The notes under the pieces: generated by a model
What the model saw: the letters and a program-made list of their open reading frames with translations, nothing else
Told to the model about the DNA's origin: nothing
Databases searched by the model: none
Origin: Methylophaga sp. OBS3
GTDB taxonomy: Bacteria; Pseudomonadota; Gammaproteobacteria; Nitrosococcales; Methylophagaceae
DNA length: 64,000 nt
Direction: 5' to 3'
Assembly (NCBI RefSeq): GCF_026319325.1
Contig: NZ_JAPDMU010000002.1
Coordinates: forward strand, 124,001-188,000
Shown here: one piece after another, positions 7,629 through 16,658 of the stretch
Position numbering within the stretch: the stretch's first letter is position 1
Layout: every line of letters begins with the position of its first letter
Made by a program: the position numbers and the translations under genes

Positions 7629-9422
7629 ATGAAGAAAATTGAAGTAACCGATGTTATTTTGCGTGATGCCCATCAGTCACTGATCGCCACGCGCATGCGC
7701 ACAGAGGACATGTTGCCGATATGTGAAAAATTAGATCAAGTTGGCTACTGGTCTTTAGAAGTTTGGGGCGGCGCCACATTTGATGCCTGCGTCCGTTTCT
7801 TGAAAGAAGATCCATGGCAACGTCTACGTGACTTACGTAAAGCACTGCCAAACACGCGTTTACAAATGTTGTTACGCGGTCAAAACCTGCTGGGTTACCG
7901 TCATTATGCTGATGATGTTGTGAAAGCTTTTGTCGAAAAAGCAGCCAGCAACGGTATCGATGTATTCCGCGTGTTTGATGCCTTAAATGATTTACGTAAC
8001 CTTGAAACAGCAATGCGCGCTGTCAAAGACAGTGGCAAACATGCTCAAGGCACTATTAGCTACACCACAAGCCCAGTCCACACGCCAGAGTTGTTTGTAA
8101 AGCAAGCTGAAGCGTTGCGTGATATGGGTGCAGATTCGATTGCCATTAAAGATATGGCTGGTCTATTAGCTCCATACCCAACTTACGAATTGGTTAAAGC
8201 AATTAAATCTGCCGTTGATTTACCACTGGTCATTCATAGCCACTCGACCTCGGGCTTGGCGGCACAATGTCAGCTAAAAGCGATTGAAGCGGGTGCGGAT
8301 CGTATTGATACCGCCATTTCTTCATTTGCCAGCGGCACAAGTCACCCTGCAACAGAAGCACAGGTTGCTGCACTTCGCGACACAGATTGGGATACCGGTT
8401 TAGATTTACACCTGTTAACCGAAATTTCTGACTATTTCCGCGACGTTCGCAAAAAATACCAGCAATTTGAAAGCGAGTTCACCCGCGAAGATGTCATGGT
8501 GCAAGTAAGCCAAGTGCCAGGCGGTATGATGTCAAACTTGGCTAACCAGCTGAAAGAACAAAATGCTTTGGATCGTATTCGTGATGTATTTGAAGAGATC
8601 CCACGTGTTCGTAAAGATCTGGGTTATCCACCACTGGTTACACCAACTTCGCAAATTGTCGGTACTCAAGCTGTCTACAACGTACTCGCTGGTGAGCGTT
8701 ATAAAACCATCACCAATGAAGTAAAACGCTACTTATCTGGTGGTTATGGCCAACCGCCAGCACCTGTTGATACCAAACTGCAAAAACGTGCGATTGGTAA
8801 CGGTGAAATCATGGATTGCCGTCCAGCCGATTTGCTTAAACCTGAGCTAGATAAGTTACGTGGCGAAATTGGTGAGTTAGCGAAAAGTGAAGAAGATGTC
8901 CTCACTTATGCAATGTTCCCGGATCTTGGCCGCGAATTCTTGCAACAACGTGCTGACGGCACATTAAAACCAGAAGCCTTATTACCAGCTGAAGCACAAA
9001 ACCGTGCTGTCGAAAGTGTGGCGACTGAGTTTAAAGTTGATGTGCATGGTGAAACCTACGAAATCGCCATTACCGGTGTCGGTGATGTTGGCGGTGGTAA
9101 ACGTAAAGTCTATATCTCACTTGATGGCATGCCAGAAGAAGTTACTTTTGAAGCACTCAATGAGTATGTCAGCGAAGGTAGCGGCGGTCGTCAAAAAGCC
9201 AGTGAACCAGGTCATGTCACAACACCGTTACCGGGCAATGTGGTTGAAGTCTTGGTGAATGTAGGTGATAAGGTGACTAGTGGTCAGGCACTTATGGTTG
9301 TCGAAGCTATGAAAATGGAAACCGAGCTATTGGCCAAAATCGATGGTACTTTGGAATCAGTTGCTGTTGAAAAAGGTGACCGTGTCACACCAGGTGAAGT
9401 CTTGATGGCGATTAAAGCTTAA
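7629..9422 (+). CDS. pycB: Pyruvate carboxylase subunit B (carboxyltransferase with biotin carrier)
   Basis: A 597-residue protein with three parts. The first is an HMGL-like TIM-barrel carboxyltransferase domain (TDVILRDAHQSLIATR at the N-terminus, GGATFDACVRFL, metal-binding HSHSTSG near residue 200). The second is a conserved PYC/OAD middle region. The last is a C-terminal biotinyl domain with EAMKM, in which Lys562 is the biotin site. It moves CO2 from biotin to pyruvate to make oxaloacetate. Oxaloacetate decarboxylase alpha (OadA) has the same architecture, but the adjacent biotin carboxylase and the absence of membrane beta and gamma subunits indicate pyruvate carboxylase. AGGAG lies upstream of the ATG. 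Confidence 0.93.
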   Translation: MKKIEVTDVILRDAHQSLIATRMRTEDMLPICEKLDQVGYWSLEVWGGATFDACVRFLKEDPWQRLRDLRKALPNTRLQMLLRGQNLLGYRHYADDVVKAFVEKAASNGIDVFRVFDALNDLRNLETAMRAVKDSGKHAQGTISYTTSPVHTPELFVKQAEALRDMGADSIAIKDMAGLLAPYPTYELVKAIKSAVDLPLVIHSHSTSGLAAQCQLKAIEAGADRIDTAISSFASGTSHPATEAQVAALRDTDWDTGLDLHLLTEISDYFRDVRKKYQQFESEFTREDVMVQVSQVPGGMMSNLANQLKEQNALDRIRDVFEEIPRVRKDLGYPPLVTPTSQIVGTQAVYNVLAGERYKTITNEVKRYLSGGYGQPPAPVDTKLQKRAIGNGEIMDCRPADLLKPELDKLRGEIGELAKSEEDVLTYAMFPDLGREFLQQRADGTLKPEALLPAEAQNRAVESVATEFKVDVHGETYEIAITGVGDVGGGKRKVYISLDGMPEEVTFEALNEYVSEGSGGRQKASEPGHVTTPLPGNVVEVLVNVGDKVTSGQALMVVEAMKMETELLAKIDGTLESVAVEKGDRVTPGEVLMAIKA

Positions 9423-9429
9423 ACCCAAC

Positions 9430-9513
9430 CAGCAGACTCCACGCCGCTCTGCGTTAGGGCATGACACTTGCTAGTAATGCTAACTATGCTGATGTCATAA
9501 AAGGAGTCTGCTG
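9430..9513 (+). promoter_or_regulatory. Structured leader that would sequester the ATP-grasp gene's ribosome binding site
   Basis: The segment between pycB and the ATP-grasp gene can fold into a closed multi-branch RNA. P1 is a perfect 11-bp stem, CAGCAGACTCC (9430-9440) with GGAGTCTGCTG (9503-9513); the 3' arm contains the Shine-Dalgarno GGAG and touches the ATG at 9514. Inside are ACGC/GCGT (9441-9444 with 9451-9454) and ATGACA/TGTCAT (9461-9466 with 9493-9498), the latter enclosing TAGT/ACTA. There is no U-tract, so it is not a usual terminator. I do not recognise a known riboswitch class. It may control translation of the operon. Confidence 0.5.
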
Positions 9514-10974
9514 ATGAAGCATCTGTGGCGGAATTACGACCCGAAAGAATTCTACGATGAGTTGATGGTGGATGCCCATCAACCTAGAAGCTTTAGTTAT
9601 CGACTGTTAGATCATCTCAAGTCGATGAAAAATGAGGCTTTTAATCAACGCGTTACAGAGTCTGAAGCAGAAATCCTAGAGCGTGGTGTTACCTTCACGG
9701 TTTACTCCGATGCCGGTAACATCGACCGCGCTTGGCCTTTCGATATTATTCCTCGCGTTATTCCTAAACGTGAATGGGATTGCACCGAAAGAGGGCTGAT
9801 ACAACGTATCCGCGCCTTAAATCAGTTCATTAACGACATTTATAACGATGGCAATATCATTCGTGATGGTCTCATTCCAGAAGATGTCGTCTTTCAATCC
9901 AAAGGTTATCGTCCTGAGTGCAAAGGTATGCAACCCGCACACGGTGTTTGGGCACACGTCTGTGGCTCAGATCTGGTGAGAGACGATCAGGGCACCATGT
10001 ACGTATTAGAAGACAACCTTCGCGTACCGTCTGGCGTCGCCTACATGCTTGAGAACCGCAAAACCACCAAACGTGTACTGCCAGAATTATTCAAACTGTT
10101 AAATATTAGCCCGGTAAATGATTATCCGGCGCACCTTGCAGCGATGCTGGCTTCGTTACAGCCAGATATTGAAAACCCCACCATGGTGTTATTAACCCCC
10201 GGCATCTATAACTCTGCCTATTTTGAACATGCCTCATTAGCGCAACAAGCCGGGCTCACGCTACTTGAAGGTGCAGATTTGGTGGTGGCAAAAGATGGTT
10301 ATGTCTATATGAAGACCATTCACGGCCTAGAGCGTGTTGATGTCATTTACCGCCGAATTGATGACGACTTTATTGATCCACTGGTATTTCGTGAAGATTC
10401 TGCGCTGGGTGTGCCAGGGATTATGCAGGCATGGCGGGATGGCAAAGTTGCGATTGCCAATGCACCGGGTTGTGGCGTCGCAGACGACAAAGTTATTTAC
10501 GCCTATGTACCAGAAATGATTCGTTATTATTTAAACGAAGAGCCTATTCTGCCTAATGTACCCACCTGGTTATGTCGTGATCCTGAGCAGCTAGCTCATG
10601 TTTTAAAAAACTTACCTGACTTAGTGGTCAAACCCGCTAATGAATCGGGTGGTTACGGCATGTTAGTTGGCCCACATAGCAGTGAAGAGAAAATCGCCGA
10701 ATTCCGTGAGCTGTTAATTAATAACCCCAATAATTACATTGCCCAACCGACACTGAAACTGTCGGTTTCACCCACCAGTTGTGATGACAAAATTGCGCCG
10801 AGACATGTCGATTTAAGGCCATTTATTTTATCTGGTGGATCGCATTATGTGACACCAGGCGGCCTGACTCGTGTCGCACTCGTTGAAGGCTCTTTAGTGG
10901 TGAACTCCTCACAAGGTGGGGGTAGCAAAGACACTTGGATCGTCGATGAAGAATTACTGGGAGGAGCAGTCTAA
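9514..10974 (+). CDS. Circularly permuted type-2 ATP-grasp protein
   Basis: The 486-residue product belongs to the circularly permuted ATP-grasp family (formerly DUF404/DUF407, COG2308). Visible family signatures include the N-terminal LWRNYDPKEFYDELM, the NLRVPSGVAYMLENR region near residue 170, and VVKPANESGGYGM near residue 375, where the ATP-binding loop falls. The family is predicted to ligate an amino group to a carboxylate, forming peptide-like bonds, and occurs in operons with alpha-E proteins and Anbu proteases. The stop overlaps the next start (TAATG). Its ribosome binding site is inside the stem of the leader at 9430-9513. Confidence 0.88.
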   Translation: MKHLWRNYDPKEFYDELMVDAHQPRSFSYRLLDHLKSMKNEAFNQRVTESEAEILERGVTFTVYSDAGNIDRAWPFDIIPRVIPKREWDCTERGLIQRIRALNQFINDIYNDGNIIRDGLIPEDVVFQSKGYRPECKGMQPAHGVWAHVCGSDLVRDDQGTMYVLEDNLRVPSGVAYMLENRKTTKRVLPELFKLLNISPVNDYPAHLAAMLASLQPDIENPTMVLLTPGIYNSAYFEHASLAQQAGLTLLEGADLVVAKDGYVYMKTIHGLERVDVIYRRIDDDFIDPLVFREDSALGVPGIMQAWRDGKVAIANAPGCGVADDKVIYAYVPEMIRYYLNEEPILPNVPTWLCRDPEQLAHVLKNLPDLVVKPANESGGYGMLVGPHSSEEKIAEFRELLINNPNNYIAQPTLKLSVSPTSCDDKIAPRHVDLRPFILSGGSHYVTPGGLTRVALVEGSLVVNSSQGGGSKDTWIVDEELLGGAV

Positions 10975-11915
10975 TGCTATCTCGAGTTGCAGAACGTGTT
11001 TATTGGTTAGCACGCTATCTTGAGCGAGTCGAAAATACAGCCCGACTCATAAATGTGCATACCGCTTTGTTAATGGATTTACCCAGAGAAGCCGAAATTG
11101 ACTGGTTTACGCTGATCAGTATTTTTGATGCCGATATGTTTTATCACGCTGGTTATGAGCAAATCACTGAGCAAAATGTGATGCATTTTTTGCTGGCTGA
11201 TACCGATAACCCAATGGCTCTCATTCATTCCCTAAGGTCTTTACGTGAAAATGCACGTACGTCTTTAGATATCTTGCCAGAAGAAACCTGGGAGCAAGTC
11301 AACGAACTGTATTTGTTGGTCAAAGAAGAGTTTTCCGCATTAAGTAATCGTCGACGCCGTCAAAATCTTTTGGTGGCGATCATGGAGAGATGTCAGACGA
11401 TTTGGGGTATTTTCACCAACCATATGAGCCGTAATAATGCTTATTACTTCCTGCAAACCGCCAAACACCTCGAACGCGCCGATATGACCAGCCGAATACT
11501 AGAAATGGCTTCTTTACTGTTAAAAGAGAACCGCAGTGACTCAGTGCGAGCCTATGATGGCTTGCTTTGGACACATTTACTGCGCGCTTTAAGTGCTCAG
11601 CAAATGTATACCCGAGTAAATGGCTCCACCGTATCAGCATCACCAGTTTTAGGTTATTTGATTCGCGATACTGCGTTTCCGCGGTCACTGTTTTTCTCAC
11701 TGAGTGCGATTGGTCGATATTTGAGCCCGCTACCCAATGCAGACAAATTACTCGCAACCCAAAAAGAAATCTTGCACACCGTACTTGATACTAACCACAA
11801 CGAAGTGCCGGCTGAGGCTATTCATCGTCAAATGGACGCATTGCAAATCGCGCTCGGTAATTTAAATAATCAAATTGGCAATCAATGGTTTTATCCTGAC
11901 CATTCCTTAGCATGA
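10974..11915 (+). CDS. Alpha-E domain protein
   Basis: A 313-residue, almost entirely alpha-helical protein of the alpha-E family (COG2307). It starts with MLSRVAERVYWLARYLERVENTAR, as family members do, and repeats a similar pattern in its second half (FLQTAKHLERADMTSRILEM). The function is unknown; the genes nearly always neighbour the permuted ATP-grasp protein, so a joint complex is likely. The start overlaps the ATP-grasp stop by one base and the end overlaps the zinc peptidase start by four bases. Confidence 0.88.
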   Translation: MLSRVAERVYWLARYLERVENTARLINVHTALLMDLPREAEIDWFTLISIFDADMFYHAGYEQITEQNVMHFLLADTDNPMALIHSLRSLRENARTSLDILPEETWEQVNELYLLVKEEFSALSNRRRRQNLLVAIMERCQTIWGIFTNHMSRNNAYYFLQTAKHLERADMTSRILEMASLLLKENRSDSVRAYDGLLWTHLLRALSAQQMYTRVNGSTVSASPVLGYLIRDTAFPRSLFFSLSAIGRYLSPLPNADKLLATQKEILHTVLDTNHNEVPAEAIHRQMDALQIALGNLNNQIGNQWFYPDHSLA

Positions 11916-12925
11916 AGCGTTTTTACTGCCAATGTGGCCAAGAATTATTTTTTGATAACAGTCATTGCAATCATTGCGGTATCAACTTGGGGTTTGACCC
12001 GCAAACCATGATGGTGATTGGTGTAACAGCCGAGGAAGGTAGCCAAAATGTGCTGTCTTTTTCTGGCCAACGATTTCGTCGTTGTCAGTTACATGAGCAA
12101 CCTGTCGGCTGCAATTGGCTAATTGCTGAAGATGATGACCATCAGCAATGTATTTCTTGTCGTTTAACAAGAATGATCCCAAGCCAAGATACTCCCCAAA
12201 ATCAAACCCGTTGGCAGGTGTTGGAAAAAGCCAAACGACGGATGATTTATGGCTTACTAGATTTGGGCTTACCTATTGAACTAGCAAACCACCCGCTAAA
12301 TTTCGATTTTTTGGAAGACCAACGAAGCAATGCCAATGTAGCAATTGAACAGGTTCTTAGTGGTCATGCTGGTGGTGTTATCACTATTAATGCTGCTGAA
12401 GCTGATAGTAGTTACCGCGAAGCCACTCGCGAAGCAATGAATGAACCATACCGAACGCTACTGGGCCATTTCCGCCATGAAATTGGTCACTATTACTGGC
12501 AACAAATTACCGATCCTGAGTTAGCGTCAGCTTTCTCCTCATTATTTGGTAATCCCGAAACCGATTATGCCAAAGCTTTAGAAGACTATTACCGTGATGG
12601 TCCCGAACAGAACTGGCAGGAAAATTATATTTCGGCTTATGCCAGTGCGCATCCTTTAGAAGACTGGGCGGAAACGTGGGCTCACTACCTGTTGATGCAT
12701 GAAACCCTAGAAACGGCACTTGCCTTTCAGGTCATTAATGCCCCCGATAAGGAAGTACCATTCTCGACTTGGCTATCGGAGTGGTTACAACTGGTGCTGG
12801 TTCTGAATGCGCTAAACCGCAGTATTGGTAATGCGGATGCTTACCCTTTTGTGGTGACTCCAGCAGTTGAAAAGAAACTGCAGTTTATTGATAACCTAGT
12901 ACGTAACTGGGCTACTGTTCACTGA
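11912..12925 (+). CDS. Zinc-ribbon metallopeptidase (COG4307-like gluzincin)
   Basis: A 337-residue protein. An N-terminal four-Cys zinc ribbon (CQCGQ then CNHCG, residues ~6-23) is followed by two more Cys pairs up to residue ~82. The peptidase core has HEIGH near residue 189 (the HExxH zinc and catalytic motif) and a downstream EDWAETWAHYLL that can supply the third, glutamate ligand. No signal peptide is visible, so it acts in the cytosol. It is co-translated with the alpha-E gene (ATGA) and converges on the Anbu gene with a 14-bp overlap. In many Anbu operons a transglutaminase-like gene occupies this position; none is present here. Confidence 0.85.
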   Translation: MKRFYCQCGQELFFDNSHCNHCGINLGFDPQTMMVIGVTAEEGSQNVLSFSGQRFRRCQLHEQPVGCNWLIAEDDDHQQCISCRLTRMIPSQDTPQNQTRWQVLEKAKRRMIYGLLDLGLPIELANHPLNFDFLEDQRSNANVAIEQVLSGHAGGVITINAAEADSSYREATREAMNEPYRTLLGHFRHEIGHYYWQQITDPELASAFSSLFGNPETDYAKALEDYYRDGPEQNWQENYISAYASAHPLEDWAETWAHYLLMHETLETALAFQVINAPDKEVPFSTWLSEWLQLVLVLNALNRSIGNADAYPFVVTPAVEKKLQFIDNLVRNWATVH

Positions 12926-13637
12926 AGCGAGGCATTTCCGAAAACGCTTGTCGCAACTTATCACCCCACGCTTTACGTAGCTCAAGTAAATAAGGGTGCT
13001 CCGAGTGAAAACGGTAGCGATTACTTAAGTCAAAGCTGTCTTTACGATAAATCAGCACTTCTATCGGTGGTCCAACACTGACATTACTTTGCATCGTTGA
13101 GTCCATCGAGATTAATGAGCAAGTCGCCGCATCTAACAAGGTGGTGTCAGGCTTGATAAACCTATCCAATACCGGCTTACCGTATTTACTTTCACCGATT
13201 TGTAAATAAGGTGTTTCTTTAGATGTGGTGATGTGATTTCCCTGCGGGTAAATCAAAAAAGTTTGCGGCGGGCCACCTTGGATTTGGCCTGCGAGTAATA
13301 GGGTGGCCTCAGGTGCAAAACCACTGGCTTCATTTTCAGAATAGCGTCGTATACGGCTACTTAAGATTTCACCGACATAGTCAGCAGTATCTGACATATA
13401 ACTGAGCGTATTCAGGTTTCGAGGCTGACCTTCACGAATATCGCGCTTTAATTGCTCAACGACAAACTGTGTCGTTGCCAAATTTCCTGCACTACAAAGC
13501 ACCAATGCCCGATCAGCATCAGTATCAAAATTAAACATCTTACTGTAGGTACTAACTTGATCAATCCCGGCATTGGTTCGGGAGTCTGATGTCAAAACAA
13601 CACCATCATCAAGGGAAATGGCTAAACAATAGGTCAT
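12912..13637 (-). CDS. Anbu/proteasome-like N-terminal-nucleophile protease
   Basis: The 241-residue protein is an Anbu-type (COG3484) relative of HslV and the 20S beta subunit. After removal of Met1 the N-terminus would be Thr1 (TYCLAIS). Asp17 in TSDSRTNAG and Lys32 in STYSKMF occupy the positions of the HslV catalytic set. Anbu forms helical or ring-like oligomers in the cytosol, and its activity in vivo is unclear. Here it is convergent to, rather than inside, the ATP-grasp/alpha-E operon and overlaps the peptidase 3' end, so the two sides could be expressed differently while acting on the same product. Confidence 0.88.
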   Translation of the reverse strand: MTYCLAISLDDGVVLTSDSRTNAGIDQVSTYSKMFNFDTDADRALVLCSAGNLATTQFVVEQLKRDIREGQPRNLNTLSYMSDTADYVGEILSSRIRRYSENEASGFAPEATLLLAGQIQGGPPQTFLIYPQGNHITTSKETPYLQIGESKYGKPVLDRFIKPDTTLLDAATCSLISMDSTMQSNVSVGPPIEVLIYRKDSFDLSNRYRFHSEHPYLLELRKAWGDKLRQAFSEMPRFSEQ

Positions 13638-13864
13638 ATCAATCTCTTAACACTAAGCATGCTTAAGATAGACGTTAATCTAACGTTGGGCAATCACACT
13701 AAGCAAAATTTTGCTCGCATACCAGCAAAATGTACACACGTAATAGGTTGCCTAACCGCCAGACTACTGACAGAATGCAAGAAGTGCTTTTCAAATCGCA
13801 CGGGCAAAGGATGTCTGCACAGCGATGTGTCGGATAAAAATAAAAACGAACGAGGGATAAGCGT
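13638..13864. other. Divergent intergenic region with two perfect palindromes
   Basis: This region lies between the Anbu gene (minus) and the diguanylate cyclase (plus). It holds a 12-bp perfect palindrome TAAGCATGCTTA (13654-13665), close to the Anbu start, and a 14-bp perfect palindrome AGCAAAATTTTGCT (13702-13715), followed 8 bases later by a partial copy (AGCAAAAT, 13724-13731). Both could be operators. A 69-codon reading frame inside shows no ribosome binding site or family likeness, so I do not call it. Confidence 0.35.
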
Positions 13865-14959
13865 TTGATTGACCCGCATCAGTTGTCTAGCCATTTATTT
13901 CGTGAACTGCACCGACACCCCACGGTATCGCTCATACACCATGCTGTTTTCGCCGGCTTAATGGCCATTTACCTTTGGCCACAGCTTCCCCATGGCGAAT
14001 TCGCTTTTTGGATTGTCATGGTGTTTTCAGGCGGCATCTGGCAATGGCTGGTTAGCCGTCACTACAACAAACAAATTGTTACCACTGTTAAACCACAAAG
14101 CTTGAGCCAATTTACCTCTGCGTCATTGGCTGCTGGTTTAAGTTTTGGTTTAACCGCACTCCTGTTACCTGAGCTCAGCTTTGAAACCCGCCTATTTGTG
14201 ATTTTGATGCTTAGTGCCGTAGCCGCCAGCGAACTGTTAAAACTCAGTGCTTTTCCCAATGTTTATGCGGCTTTTTTAGCAGGACTGACCATTCCGCTTA
14301 TGTTGATGTTGGCGTTGACTGATGGTGATCCCGGCTGGGAAATCATTCCGGCAATCGCGATTATGGTAATTATTCTTTATTACTCCGCGTTGCAACGTCG
14401 TCGTGACTTAATGGATGACTTACTGGCACGTTTTGGTCTTGAAAATGCTGCCGGTGAAGACAAGCTGACCGGTATAGCCAATCGTCGTCGCTTTGATATG
14501 ACCTTTGAGCAAGTCTGGGCACAATCACGTCGTTCAGGCATTCCTGTCTCATTAATCATGGTCGATATCGACCACTTCAAGCTGTTTAATGATCATTATG
14601 GCCATCAAGCTGGCGATAAATGTTTAGCACAAGTGGCCAAGGCACTTGCCGAAACGGCACGTCGTGCAACAGATTTAGTCGCGCGTTATGGTGGTGAAGA
14701 GTTTGTTATTTTGTTAAACCAAACCACGCGTGATGATGCTTATCAATTAGCAGAACGCATGCGCGCTAAAGTTGAATCACTAAAAATTGAGCATGTTAAG
14801 TCGGGCTTTGGATACGTCACGATTAGTGTTGGCGGTACGACCGTATTTGCTAGTGATTCGACAGAGACCGTCAATCCCCTTAAATATGCAGATGAAGCTT
14901 TGTATTCATCAAAAGGCGGTGGTCGTAACCAAGTCTCTTGGCATCGCCCTGACCATTAA
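13865..14959 (+). CDS. Membrane diguanylate cyclase (GGDEF)
   Basis: I use a TTG start at 13865, supported by GAGGGA eight bases upstream; no in-frame ATG lies nearer. The 364-residue protein has about six hydrophobic segments in residues 20-180 and then a GGDEF domain. The active-site signature is GGEEF at residues 276-280, the substrate-loop motif (D-x-LTGIANRR) is intact, and DIDHFKLFND carries the metal-binding Asp residues. It should make c-di-GMP from two GTP. No clear RxxD inhibitory site precedes the signature. It stands alone and converges on the Tad pilus operon, whose pili could be a target, but that is inference. Confidence 0.88.
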   Translation: MIDPHQLSSHLFRELHRHPTVSLIHHAVFAGLMAIYLWPQLPHGEFAFWIVMVFSGGIWQWLVSRHYNKQIVTTVKPQSLSQFTSASLAAGLSFGLTALLLPELSFETRLFVILMLSAVAASELLKLSAFPNVYAAFLAGLTIPLMLMLALTDGDPGWEIIPAIAIMVIILYYSALQRRRDLMDDLLARFGLENAAGEDKLTGIANRRRFDMTFEQVWAQSRRSGIPVSLIMVDIDHFKLFNDHYGHQAGDKCLAQVAKALAETARRATDLVARYGGEEFVILLNQTTRDDAYQLAERMRAKVESLKIEHVKSGFGYVTISVGGTTVFASDSTETVNPLKYADEALYSSKGGGRNQVSWHRPDH

Positions 14960-14962
14960 GCT

Positions 14963-16648
14963 TTAACGTTTCATTTCTGGGCGTTGAATATCAACGCTAA
15001 CCAACCGAACATCCATAGAGCCGATTTCTATACCCAGCAGTGACAACAGCGGGTCAATCAATGTCGTTCCTAATGCAGAAATCAATGGCGTCAGAATCTG
15101 ACCAACAATAGCATCACCAAGTCCGCCTAGATCAATAGGTAAGCCTAGTGGTGATACTTGTACCGTTAAGTTTTGTGGAATATTTGATATCGCAAGTCCG
15201 GGCGCTGTCGTTGCTGTTTGTACTTGAGGTAACACATTGCCATTATTTGGATTATACAAATACTCTAAACTGGTAGAACTCGGGTTTTGCAATGGTGCAT
15301 TTAAGCCAACTGCAACATCTGCCACTGGTACATTACCCAACAACAGCACATTCGCAGAAACACTAATACTGGCACTGGTAGCCGCAGGATCTGATGCCTC
15401 GCCGAGATTGATCGCAGCCACCCCCGGTTGAGCCCCAATAGTCACAACTGAGTTATTGTCGTTTACCCGTGCACATTGAATACTTTGTAACCAGGCTTGT
15501 CCCTGAGCAACTTGCACTTGCAAAGCCAAATCAACATTAGCATTAACACCGGCCAGCCCCAGTATCGTTAAATTAATGTTGCTCTGTAAATTGGTCTGCA
15601 AATCGACTTGTGATGTCCGCATTTGCGTACGCCAATTGCCATCTTCTCCACGCCCGGGAGGGCCAATCGCAATTTGTGGAGCCTGTGTAACGGTTAATTG
15701 CGTTGTTGTATTGAGTAGCCCGGCAGGCAGATTCACCGCCAAAGGTAAGTCAATTGCTGCCGTGCCATTAGCAACTAACGCCGACGTCATAATCAAGTCA
15801 AACAAATTCAATTCGGCATTCGCTGCGTCTTCTGGGTTTTGTGATGTGACATCCAAGATATCGCCAACATTGGCATTTAAACTTCCAACTGTTGCAGCGA
15901 TCAAGGCATCCATACCATTGGCAACAGCAACATCTGCAACATCTGATGCCGAGACAGCATCGGCGTAGAGATTAAATAACTGCAGTAAGGTTAAATCACT
16001 AGCTAATAATTCACTGACACTACCAATACCTGCAGAAGCATTTACCAGCTCTAATAAAGATAATTGGGTAGCAGCAATTCCTTGATAAGACAGCACATCC
16101 AGTGCGACTGGCGCTCCCAAGATACCCGTAAATAAATTATTTAAAAGCGCCGCCTCACTATTCGACAATGACACTAACGTTGTACCCGCCGAAAAGCCTG
16201 CTATCGCCTGCCTTTCAGCTACTGCATTGGCATTTAACGTAGTATTGGTACCGATCATGCCGCCAGCAAATAAACTAGCAGGAACCGTTTTACTTGCCGT
16301 AACGCTCACAGCAGTTGCAAGCGTTGCTGCTGTAGCTGAAAACTCTCTAATGCCACCGGCGCCAACACTAATCGTGCCGACATCGACATCTAAAGGTAAA
16401 CCACTATGGTTATTGCGGGTCGCGCTGGCAGCCGCAACTGACTCAGCATCACTCAAATTACCCGAGCCGCAACTTCCTGCCGCCGAAGCAGCATCTAAAG
16501 CCGCCATATCGGCTACAGACTGAAGTCTGCGTTGCTCCATTAATAAACGACCGGTATCAACAGCTAAAGCAGCAAATAACACTGCCATTAACAGTGTCAG
16601 CATCGTAAATATGCCTAACGCCCCTCGCTGTTGTTTTAGATGAGTCAT
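14963..16648 (-). CDS. tadG: TadG-like minor pilin / Tad pilus protein
   Basis: The 561-residue protein opens with the TadG-type N-terminus: a short basic stretch (KQQRGALGIF), one membrane helix, then LAVDTGRLLMEQRRLQ and VADMAALDAA, as in the Flp pilus-assembly TadG-like domain. The remainder is rich in Ala, Leu, Asn and Ser with beta-like repeats, and is probably exposed to the periplasm. I see no clear von Willebrand A motif, which some TadG proteins carry. It is the last gene of the Tad operon, 10 bp after the DUF3613 gene. Confidence 0.82.
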   Translation of the reverse strand: MTHLKQQRGALGIFTMLTLLMAVLFAALAVDTGRLLMEQRRLQSVADMAALDAASAAGSCGSGNLSDAESVAAASATRNNHSGLPLDVDVGTISVGAGGIREFSATAATLATAVSVTASKTVPASLFAGGMIGTNTTLNANAVAERQAIAGFSAGTTLVSLSNSEAALLNNLFTGILGAPVALDVLSYQGIAATQLSLLELVNASAGIGSVSELLASDLTLLQLFNLYADAVSASDVADVAVANGMDALIAATVGSLNANVGDILDVTSQNPEDAANAELNLFDLIMTSALVANGTAAIDLPLAVNLPAGLLNTTTQLTVTQAPQIAIGPPGRGEDGNWRTQMRTSQVDLQTNLQSNINLTILGLAGVNANVDLALQVQVAQGQAWLQSIQCARVNDNNSVVTIGAQPGVAAINLGEASDPAATSASISVSANVLLLGNVPVADVAVGLNAPLQNPSSTSLEYLYNPNNGNVLPQVQTATTAPGLAISNIPQNLTVQVSPLGLPIDLGGLGDAIVGQILTPLISALGTTLIDPLLSLLGIEIGSMDVRLVSVDIQRPEMKR

Positions 16649-16658
16649 CTAGAAAAAC

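Noticed and set aside
13659..13868. 69-codon open frame between Anbu and the cyclase
   Set aside because: It has no ribosome binding site or family likeness and overlaps palindromic intergenic sequence.
15576..15968. 130-codon plus-strand frame opposite tadG
   Set aside because: It is a by-product of the Ala/Thr/Asn-rich coding sequence of tadG, with no ribosome site or family motif.
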